From an uncultured Oscillospiraceae bacterium (GTDB lineage: Bacteria > Bacillota > Clostridia > Oscillospirales > Oscillospiraceae), in NCBI GenBank assembly GCA_934511165.1, contig CAKSWA010000063.1, positions 1 to 6,697 on the forward strand: a stretch of DNA of 6,697 nucleotides, in the 5' to 3' direction. Each line of letters begins with the position of its first letter. Position 1 is the first letter of the stretch. A program made the position numbers and the translations under genes. Of this stretch, positions 1 through 5,333 are shown piece after piece. The notes beneath the pieces were generated by a model that was given only the letters and a program-made list of their open reading frames with translations, had not been told where the DNA came from and ran no database searches.

Positions 1-1367
1 GTGTCGGGGCTGCCGTCCGGCTTCATGATGCGGTCGGCGTTGCCGTGGTCGGCGGTGATGAGGATCACGCCGCCCATTTTCTTCACGGCGTCAACGATCT
101 TGCCGACGCACTCGTCCACGGTCTCCACGGCCTTGATGGCCGCGGCCTTCACACCGGTGTGGCCGACCATGTCGCAGTTGGCGAGATTGCAGATCACAAC
201 GTCGTATTTGCCGCTCTCGATGCGCGCCGCGCACTCGTCCGCGACCTTGTAGGCGCTCATCTCCGGGATGAGGTCATACGTCGGGAACTCCTTCGGGGAC
301 GGGATGAGGCAGCGATCCTCGCCGGGATAGCATGTCTCGGTGCCGCCGTTGAAGAAGAATGTCACGTGGGCATATTTCTCGGTCTCCGCGATGCGCAGCT
401 GCGTCTTGCCGAGCTTGCCAAGATATTCGCCGAACGTCATTTCGATCTCCTCCGGCGGGAAGGCGATGGAGACGTTGGGGATCGTCGCGTCGTACTGCGT
501 GGTGCAGACATAGTGCAGCGGGAAGAAGCCGTTCGGGCGGACAAACCCGTCAAAATCGGGATCGACGAGCGCGCGGGTCATTTCGCGGGCGCGGTCGGGG
601 CGGAAGTTGATGAAAATAACGCTGTCGCCGGAGCGGATGCAGCCGTTGGGGTCGCACACCGTCGGCACGACGAACTCGTCCGTCACACCGGCTTTGTAGC
701 TCTCCTCCACGGCGTGGACGGGGTCGCTGTCCTGCACGCCCTCGCCGCAGACGACGGCGCGGTAGCCTTTTTCGACGCGGTCCCAGCGCTTGTCGCGGTC
801 CATGCCGTAAAAGCGGCCCTGAAGCGTGGCGACCTTGCCGGTGCCGAGCTCGGCGCACTTTTCCACGAGCGCCTTCACATAGCCCGCGCCGGAGGTGGGG
901 GCCACGTCGCGCCCGTCGAGCAGCGCATGGACGTAAACTTCCTTTACGCCGCGGCGCTTGGCCATTTCGAGCAGCGCGAAGAGGTGGTTGATGTGGCTGT
1001 GGACGCCGCCGTCGGAGAGAAGCCCCATGAGATGGAGCCGCGCGCCGGTGCGCACGCACTCGTCCATGGCGGATTTGTAGGCGGCATTTTCAAAGAAGCT
1101 GCCGTCTTCGACGGCGTTGGAGATGCGGGGGAGATCCTGGTAGACAACGCGCCCTGCGCCGATGTTCGTGTGGCCGACCTCGCTGTTGCCCATCTGCCCG
1201 GCGGGCAGGCCGACATCGAGACCGGAGGCCTGCAGCCGCGTGTTCGGGCACTCGGCAAAGAGCTTATCGAGATGCGGCGTCTTAGCGCAGGAAATGGCGT
1301 TTTCCGGGCCCGCCGGAGCGAGACCGAAGCCGTCCATAATGAGAAGAACGGTAGGCTTTTTGCTCAT
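1..1367 (-). CDS. gpmI: 2,3-bisphosphoglycerate-independent phosphoglycerate mutase, C-terminus cut by the window edge
   Basis: This cytosolic enzyme interconverts 3- and 2-phosphoglycerate in lower glycolysis and uses two Mn ions rather than 2,3-bisphosphoglycerate. From the ATG at 1367 the frame is open for 455 codons to the edge; I checked every codon and found no stop. Visible landmarks are MDGFG with the metal ligand Asp12, GNSEVGH with the catalytic Ser62, SDGGVHSH with His123, DGRD at 151-154, CDMVGHTG with Asp399 and His403, and TADHGNAD with Asp440 and His441. These positions match the well-studied Bacillus stearothermophilus enzyme to within about four residues. Family length is about 510, so roughly 50 residues, including the last metal-binding His, lie outside. 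The start follows tpiA after 3 bases, with a GGAGGAG ribosome site 6 bases upstream, so translation is probably coupled. The next gene on the left could be eno, but that cannot be seen. Confidence 0.97.
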   Translation of the reverse strand, partial: MSKKPTVLLIMDGFGLAPAGPENAISCAKTPHLDKLFAECPNTRLQASGLDVGLPAGQMGNSEVGHTNIGAGRVVYQDLPRISNAVEDGSFFENAAYKSAMDECVRTGARLHLMGLLSDGGVHSHINHLFALLEMAKRRGVKEVYVHALLDGRDVAPTSGAGYVKALVEKCAELGTGKVATLQGRFYGMDRDKRWDRVEKGYRAVVCGEGVQDSDPVHAVEESYKAGVTDEFVVPTVCDPNGCIRSGDSVIFINFRPDRAREMTRALVDPDFDGFVRPNGFFPLHYVCTTQYDATIPNVSIAFPPEEIEMTFGEYLGKLGKTQLRIAETEKYAHVTFFFNGGTETCYPGEDRCLIPSPKEFPTYDLIPEMSAYKVADECAARIESGKYDVVICNLANCDMVGHTGVKAAAIKAVETVDECVGKIVDAVKKMGGVILITADHGNADRIMKPDGSPD

Positions 1368-1370
1368 GCT

Positions 1371-2147
1371 TTACTCCTCCTTGCAGCCCTCGCGGATAAT
1401 TGCGGCAAAGTCGTCCACCTTGAGCGACGCGCCGCCGATGAGGCCGCCGTCAATGTCCGGCTGGGCGAGGAGCCCGGCGCAGTTCTTCGCGTTCATGGAG
1501 CCGCCGTAGAGGATGCACACCTTGCGGGAGACGAGCGCGCCATACTGCGCGCGCAGGTTCTCGCGGATGTTGAAGCAGACCTCCTGCGCCTGCTCGTCGG
1601 TGGCGGTGCGGCCCGTGCCGATGGCCCAGATGGGCTCGTAGGCGATGACGACCTTCTTCACCTGCTCGCTGGTCAGGCCGTACAGCGCCGCCTTGACCTG
1701 GTAGGAGATGCGCTCCATGGTGAGATCGCGGTCGCGCTCGGAGAGCGATTCGCCGACGCACACGATCGGGGTGATGCCCTTGACGAGCAGCGCGTGGACC
1801 TTCGTGTTCACAAGCTCGTCGGTGTCGCCGTTATTCGCGCGGCGCTCGCTGTGGCCGACGATGCAGTATTTTGCGCCGAGATCGGCGATCATATCCACGC
1901 TGATCTCGCCGGTATGTGCGCCCTTATCAAACTCGGAAACGTTCTGCGCGCCAACGCCGATGCGCCGCGCCTTCTCGCGCGCGAGCGCGGCGAGATGCGT
2001 CGCCGGGACGCAGAGAACGACGCTACACCCGTTCATGCCGACGGGCAGCTTCGTCTTCAGTTCCTCGACGAACGGCTTCACGCCGGAGGGAAGCTGGTTC
2101 ATTTTCCAGTTTCCGGCGATGATGACTTTTCTGTATTTCTTGTTCAT
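1371..2147 (-). CDS. tpiA: Triosephosphate isomerase
   Basis: TpiA interconverts dihydroxyacetone phosphate and glyceraldehyde 3-phosphate and is a cytosolic dimer in this family. The 258-residue product is full length (family about 250). It shows GNWKMN at 12-17 with the substrate-binding Asn13 and Lys15, the electrophile His99 in GHSERR, the catalytic base Glu171 in AYEPIWAIGTG with the mobile phosphate loop following, YGGSMN at 214-219, and GGLIGGASL at 234-242 for phosphate binding. All catalytic residues are present. The Met in YGGSM replaces the commoner Val, which is a mild variant. The ATG is preceded by GAAGGGAG (2160-2167 on this strand), about 12 bases upstream, rather far for a ribosome site. 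The gene follows pgk by 67 bases containing a strong hairpin, and its last four codons (CKEE) carry the gpmI ribosome site. Confidence 0.98.
   Translation of the reverse strand: MNKKYRKVIIAGNWKMNQLPSGVKPFVEELKTKLPVGMNGCSVVLCVPATHLAALAREKARRIGVGAQNVSEFDKGAHTGEISVDMIADLGAKYCIVGHSERRANNGDTDELVNTKVHALLVKGITPIVCVGESLSERDRDLTMERISYQVKAALYGLTSEQVKKVVIAYEPIWAIGTGRTATDEQAQEVCFNIRENLRAQYGALVSRKVCILYGGSMNAKNCAGLLAQPDIDGGLIGGASLKVDDFAAIIREGCKEE
1374..1380 (-). promoter_or_regulatory. gpmI ribosome binding site inside the end of tpiA
   Basis: On the minus strand GGAGGAG forms the last two Glu codons of tpiA (plus one base of Lys) and lies 6 bases before the gpmI ATG. Ribosomes ending tpiA at TAA are 3 bases from the next start, a typical layout for translational coupling. 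Confidence 0.85.
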
Positions 2148-2179
2148 AGCGGTTTATTACTCCCTTCGGTGAATACGCG

Positions 2180-2206
2180 CAGGGGAGCGGCATGCCCGCT
2201 CCCCTG
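2180..2206 (-). promoter_or_regulatory. Intercistronic hairpin between pgk and tpiA
   Basis: A perfect 11-bp inverted repeat (arms 2180-2190 and 2196-2206; arm CAGGGGAGCGG) with a 5-base loop begins 8 bases after the pgk stop codon. In the direction of transcription it is followed by CGCGTATT, not a T-tract, so it does not look like a full intrinsic terminator. It more likely protects the pgk 3' end, marks a processing point, or partially attenuates tpiA-gpmI. The structure is seen; the role is inferred. Confidence 0.6.
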
Positions 2207-2214
2207 GTGAAAAA

Positions 2215-3414
2215 TTACTTGTCGAGCAGGCAGGCCACGCCGGGCAGCTCCTTGCCTTCCATGAATTCGAGCGACGCGCCGCCGCCGGTGGAAACGTGGG
2301 TCACCTTGTCGGCATAGCCCATCTTCTCGATGGCGCTGGCGCTGTCGCCGCCGCCGACAACCGTGACGCCCTGGCACTCCGCCATCGCCGCGGCAACGGC
2401 CTCGGTGCCCTTGGCAAACTTCGGGAATTCAAAAACGCCCATGGGGCCGTTCCAGATAACGGTACCGGCGTTCTTCACGGCCTCGCCGAAGAGCTTCTGC
2501 GTCTCGGGGCCGATGTCCAGACCCATCCAGCCGGCGGGAATGGCGTCGGCGGCGACGACCTGGCTCTCCGCGTCTGCGGCGAACCTGTCGGCAACGACAA
2601 CGTCCACCGGCAGCAGCAGCTTCACGCCGGACTCCTCCGCCTTGGCGAGCATGTTCTTGCAGTAGTCGATCTTCTCCTCATCGAGCAGGGAGGCGCCGGT
2701 CTCGTAGCCCTTGGCCTTGAGGAACGTGAACGCCATGCCGCCGCCGATGACGAGCGTGTCGGCCTTCTTGAGCAGGTTCTCGATCACGGCCAGCTTGTCG
2801 GCAACCTTCGCGCCGCCGAGAACGGCAACGAGCGGGCGCTTGGGATCGTCCATCGCGCCGCCGAGAGCGGTCAGCTCCTTCTCCACGAGGAAGCCGCAGT
2901 AGGCGGGCAGATAGTCCGCAACGCCGGCGGTGGAGGCGTGGGCGCGGTGCACCGCGCCGAACGCGTCGGAAACGTACACATCGGCCATGGAGGCGAGCTC
3001 CTTGGCGAATTCGGGATCGTTCTTCTCCTCGCGGGGATCAAAGCGGGTGTTTTCGAGCAGCAGCACTTCGCCCGGCTTGAGCGCGGCGGCTTTCGCCTTC
3101 GCGTCGGGGCCGATGGTGTCTTCGGCGAACTCAACCGGCTTGCCGAGCAGCTCGGCAAAGCGGACGGCGACGCGCTTGAGCGTCAGGTTGGTCTTGGCGT
3201 CGGGATCCTTTTTGGGCTTGCCGAGATGGGAGCAGACGATCAGCGCAGCGCCGTCGTCCAGCAGATACCGGATCGTGGGCAGCGCAGCGCGGATGCGCTT
3301 GTCGTTGGTGATTTCGTGGGTCGTCTTGTCCAGAGGTACATTGAAGTCTACGCGCAGCAGCACTTTTTTGCCGGCGAAGCTCACGTCGCGGATGCTCTTC
3401 TTTTTGTAATTCAT
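2215..3414 (-). CDS. pgk: Phosphoglycerate kinase
   Basis: Pgk transfers the acyl phosphate of 1,3-bisphosphoglycerate to ADP, the first ATP-yielding step of glycolysis. The 399-residue product has the usual two-domain length (about 395). The N-terminal, substrate-binding half shows RVDFNVP at 21-27, SHLGKP at 62-67, LLLENTRF and DAFGAVHRAHAS. The C-terminal, nucleotide-binding half shows VLGGAKVADK, WNGPMGVFE, GGGDSAS and STGGGASLE. No key motif is missing. The start is fixed by AGGAGG (3423-3428 on this strand), 8 bases from the ATG; an ATG four bases earlier is out of frame and closes after two codons. It is the first gene of the leftward operon and has its own promoter at 3454-3482. gapA, often just upstream of pgk in clostridia, is not here; the neighbour is a divergent glycosyltransferase. 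Confidence 0.98.
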   Translation of the reverse strand: MNYKKKSIRDVSFAGKKVLLRVDFNVPLDKTTHEITNDKRIRAALPTIRYLLDDGAALIVCSHLGKPKKDPDAKTNLTLKRVAVRFAELLGKPVEFAEDTIGPDAKAKAAALKPGEVLLLENTRFDPREEKNDPEFAKELASMADVYVSDAFGAVHRAHASTAGVADYLPAYCGFLVEKELTALGGAMDDPKRPLVAVLGGAKVADKLAVIENLLKKADTLVIGGGMAFTFLKAKGYETGASLLDEEKIDYCKNMLAKAEESGVKLLLPVDVVVADRFAADAESQVVAADAIPAGWMGLDIGPETQKLFGEAVKNAGTVIWNGPMGVFEFPKFAKGTEAVAAAMAECQGVTVVGGGDSASAIEKMGYADKVTHVSTGGGASLEFMEGKELPGVACLLDK

Positions 3415-3422
3415 ATCATAGA

Positions 3423-3428
3423 CCTCCT
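3423..3428 (-). promoter_or_regulatory. pgk ribosome binding site
   Basis: AGGAGG on the minus strand, 8 bases before the pgk ATG at 3414. It is a full consensus site, as expected for a highly translated glycolytic gene, and fixes this start. Confidence 0.85.
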
Positions 3429-3453
3429 AATAATATTTTTTCCTTCTGAGCGC

Positions 3454-3482
3454 ATTGTAGTACAGCGATGCGCATTTTGCAA
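3454..3482 (-). promoter_or_regulatory. Sigma-A-type promoter of the pgk operon
   Basis: On the minus strand a -35 box TTGCAA (3477-3482, 4 of 6 matches) and a -10 box TACAAT (3454-3459, 5 of 6) are separated by exactly 17 bases. The predicted start near 3447 leaves a leader of about 33 bases carrying the AGGAGG ribosome site. The direct repeat GCGCATT at 3450-3456 and 3470-3476 overlaps both the -10 box and the spacer. Confidence 0.65.
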
Positions 3483-3510
3483 GTGAAATGTGTTGATTTT
3501 CGTCCATTTC

Positions 3511-3552
3511 CAACGAAAAAAACCGTGTTCTTTCAAACAAAATGTTTCGTTG
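3511..3552. repeat. Inverted repeat in the divergent intergenic region
   Basis: CAACGAAA at 3511-3518 and its exact reverse complement TTTCGTTG at 3545-3552 are separated by 26 bases; the half-site centres are 34 bp apart, close to a whole number of helical turns. The right arm overlaps the candidate -35 of the rightward promoter (3550-3555). It could be a split operator or a weak stem in the DNA between the two promoters. AT-rich sequence makes chance pairs more likely, so the role is uncertain. Confidence 0.4.
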
Positions 3553-3578
3553 CACTATGCGGTGTTTTGGTGTAAAAT
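3550..3578 (+). promoter_or_regulatory. Candidate promoter for the glycosyltransferase transcript
   Basis: TTGCAC (3550-3555, 3 of 6 matches to -35) and TAAAAT (3573-3578, 5 of 6 to -10) are 17 bases apart. The predicted start near 3585 would give a leader of about 48 bases. A second -10-like TATAGT lies at 3584-3589 but has no suitable -35. The weak -35 suggests modest or activator-dependent expression. Confidence 0.4.
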
Positions 3579-3596
3579 GCCAGTATAGTATTTTAC
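3572..3596. repeat. Operator-like inverted repeat over the rightward promoter
   Basis: GTAAAAT (3572-3578) and ATTTTAC (3590-3596) form an exact 7-bp inverted repeat with an 11-base spacer, half-site centres 18 bp apart. It covers the candidate -10 box and the predicted transcription start, where a repressor dimer would block initiation. No regulator gene is visible in the window. Confidence 0.4.
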
Positions 3597-3632
3597 CTGC
3601 CACCGGCTAATATTCGGGAAGGAGAAAACTTC

Positions 3633-4394
3633 ATGAAAACGCTTCCGGTTCTTTATATTGTTGTCCCCTGCTACAACGAGGAGGAGGCTCTGCCGCTCAG
3701 CGCACCGGTATTCCGCAAAAAGCTCGGCGAGCTGATCGACGCGGGCGCGATTGCGCCGGAGAGCCGCATCGTCCTTGTGGACGATGGCTCGAAGGATGCC
3801 ACCTGGAGCATCATCCGCTCGCTCCACGAGAACGACGCGCACTTCACCGGTCTGCGCCAGATCCGCAACCGCGGCCACCAGAACGCCCTCACCGCAGGGC
3901 TCATGTGGTCGCGCACCCGGAGCGACATCACCATCAGCATCGACGCCGATCTGCAGGACGACATCGACGCGATGGACAAAATGGTGGAGAAATATAAGGA
4001 AGGCTGCGGCATCGTCTGCGGTGTGCGCGCCTCGCGTGCCACCGACACGTTCTTAAAGCGCACGACCGCCCGCGGGTATTATGGCCTTATGAAGCTCTTC
4101 GGCTCCGATCTTATTTACGACCACGCCGATTATCGCCTCATGGACACCGCTGCGCTCGAAGCGCTCTCGCACTACCACGGGGACGAGCTCTTCCTGCGCG
4201 GGCTTGTGAACCGGCTCGGCGCGAAGGTCGGCACCGTCTCCTATGACCGCCGCGCCCGTGAGGCCGGGGAGAGCAAGTACACGCTCAAAAAGATGCTCAA
4301 GCTCGCCGTGAAGGGCATGGAGTGCGGCCGCAAAAAGCCGGAGCGTACCAGCCGCTCAGACGACGCCGTCATCGCCGAGGTACTGCATGTCTGA
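3633..4394 (+). CDS. Family 2 glycosyltransferase, polyprenyl-phosphate type, without its membrane anchor
   Basis: The product resembles the GT2 branch that moves a sugar from a nucleotide donor to a polyprenyl phosphate (DPM1/GtrB/YkcC-like). Seen in its 253 residues: VVPCYNEE at 10-17, DDGSKD at 50-55 for nucleotide binding, DADLQDD at 104-110 with the metal-binding DxD, DYRLMD at 166-171, and RRAREAGESKY at 206-216, a typical acceptor-side segment. Homologues of this branch usually have about 310-330 residues, with two membrane helices after the GESKY-LKKML segment. Here the homology stops at about residue 229 and a short basic tail follows (CGRKKPERTSR). No hydrophobic helix is encoded in the other forward frames before the next gene, so this looks like a real C-terminal loss. 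The ATG has AAGGAG (3619-3624) 8 bases upstream. The donor sugar and acceptor are unknown. The enzyme may be soluble, may need a separate membrane partner, or may be inactive. Confidence 0.85.
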   Translation: MKTLPVLYIVVPCYNEEEALPLSAPVFRKKLGELIDAGAIAPESRIVLVDDGSKDATWSIIRSLHENDAHFTGLRQIRNRGHQNALTAGLMWSRTRSDITISIDADLQDDIDAMDKMVEKYKEGCGIVCGVRASRATDTFLKRTTARGYYGLMKLFGSDLIYDHADYRLMDTAALEALSHYHGDELFLRGLVNRLGAKVGTVSYDRRAREAGESKYTLKKMLKLAVKGMECGRKKPERTSRSDDAVIAEVLHV

Positions 4395-5271
4395 GTGCCG
4401 CCTCTGCCCTCGGCAGTGCGGCGCTGCCCGCGCGGTCGGCGCGGGTGTGTGCCATATGGGCAGCGAAATGCGCATCGCGCGCGCCGCGCCGCACTATGGC
4501 GAGGAGCCCTGCATCAGCGGCGAGCGGGGGAGCGGCGCGGTATTTTTCGCCGGGTGTCCGCTCGGCTGCGTTTACTGCCAGAACTATGCGCTCAGCCGCG
4601 GAAGAGTGGGCGAGACGGTTTCCGTTGAACGCCTTGCGGCGATCTTCTCCGAGCTCGAAGCAAAGGGCGTTCATAACCTCAATCTCGTCACCGGCACGCA
4701 GTTTGCCCCGGAGATACTGGAAGCGCTCGGTATTGCTGCGCCGAAGATCCCTGTTGTCTGGAATACGTCGGGATATGAAACGGTCGGGACCGTGGATGTG
4801 CTCTCGGAGCGTGTGAGCGTCTTTCTGCCGGACTTCAAGTATGCTGAGGCGGCGCTCGCCGCGCGCTATTCCCGCGCGCCGGACTATCCGGATGCCGCCC
4901 GCGCTGCGATAGAGCGCATGGTCGAGCATACCGGCGCGTTTGAGATGGACGAAAACGGCCTTCTCCGCCGCGGAGTTATGATCCGGCATCTCGTGCTGCC
5001 GGGGCAGATCGAAAATACGCGCGCGGTGCTTTATTGGATTGCGGACACGTTCGCGCCCGGCACGGTGCTCGTGTCGCTCATGGCGCAGTACACCCCCTGC
5101 GGGCATCTCGACAAGTACCCGGAGCTGCGCCGGACGCTCACACCGGAGGAGTGGGACGCCGCGCTCGCCATTCTGGACGAGACCGGTCTCTCGGACGGGT
5201 ATGTGCAGGAACTCTCCGCCTCCGGCGAGGAAGAAATTCCCGCGTTTGACGGTACAGGCGTCATATCCTGA
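4387..5271 (+). CDS. Radical SAM protein, PflX-like (COG1313)
   Basis: This is a radical S-adenosylmethionine protein related to pyruvate formate-lyase activating enzymes; the substrate of this branch is not known to me. The cluster motif CPLGCVYC gives Cys57, Cys61 and Cys64 (CX3CX2C). The N-terminus carries an extra cysteine set at 4, 7, 11 and 22, plus Cys42 in EEPCISG, which fits a second metal site. Further family segments are NLVTGTQ at 99-105, LPDFKY at 147-152, YSRAPDY at 161-167, RGVMIRHLVLPG at 195-206 and VSLMAQYTP at 229-237. The 294 residues are a normal, complete length. The ATG overlaps the end of the glycosyltransferase by 8 bases and has GAGG 6 bases upstream, so the two are co-transcribed and probably coupled. 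It could activate a glycyl radical enzyme, but none is nearby, so that is only a possibility. Family call firm; function open. Confidence 0.9.
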   Translation: MSECRLCPRQCGAARAVGAGVCHMGSEMRIARAAPHYGEEPCISGERGSGAVFFAGCPLGCVYCQNYALSRGRVGETVSVERLAAIFSELEAKGVHNLNLVTGTQFAPEILEALGIAAPKIPVVWNTSGYETVGTVDVLSERVSVFLPDFKYAEAALAARYSRAPDYPDAARAAIERMVEHTGAFEMDENGLLRRGVMIRHLVLPGQIENTRAVLYWIADTFAPGTVLVSLMAQYTPCGHLDKYPELRRTLTPEEWDAALAILDETGLSDGYVQELSASGEEEIPAFDGTGVIS

Positions 5272-5280
5272 ATTTCCCGC

Positions 5281-5329
5281 GCATATACTTTCTCTGTAAA
5301 GCCAATACGCTTCAGAGAAGGGGATATGC
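5281..5329 (+). promoter_or_regulatory. Leader hairpin that covers the ribosome site of the secreted protein
   Basis: In the 62-base gap after the radical SAM gene the RNA can fold into a long hairpin. GCATAT (5281-5286) pairs with ATATGC (5324-5329). CTTTCTCTG (5288-5296) pairs with CAGAGAAGG (5313-5321) with one G-U, giving about 15 pairs, a small internal loop and a 16-base apical loop. The ribosome site GAAGGGG (5317-5323), 10 bases before the ATG at 5334, lies wholly in the 3' side of the stem. This would lower translation unless the stem opens, for example by ribosomes arriving from upstream, a protein, or temperature. The pairing is read from the sequence; the control is inferred. Confidence 0.5.
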
Positions 5330-5333
5330 ACCA

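Noticed and set aside
2180..2206. Intrinsic terminator after pgk
   Set aside because: No T-tract follows the stem in the direction of transcription, and tpiA continues the operon without a visible promoter of its own.
45..2210. A 721-codon open frame on the plus strand, opposite gpmI and tpiA
   Set aside because: It is in exact codon register with both minus-strand genes. It stays open because the sense genes avoid TTA, CTA and TCA codons at high GC. The sense proteins carry complete catalytic motifs; this frame shows none.
2296..3486. A 396-codon open frame opposite pgk
   Set aside because: Same codon-register artefact, lying over an intact pgk and running into the pgk promoter; no recognisable motif.
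3415..3632. Riboswitch or small RNA in the divergent intergenic region
   Set aside because: Only short dyads are visible, with no terminator-antiterminator pair and leaders predicted at about 33 and 48 bases, too short for known riboswitch classes.
5246..5289. Promoter for the secreted protein gene (TTGACG at 5246-5251, TATACT at 5284-5289)
   Set aside because: The boxes are 32 bases apart, far from 17, and neither has a proper partner at the right distance.
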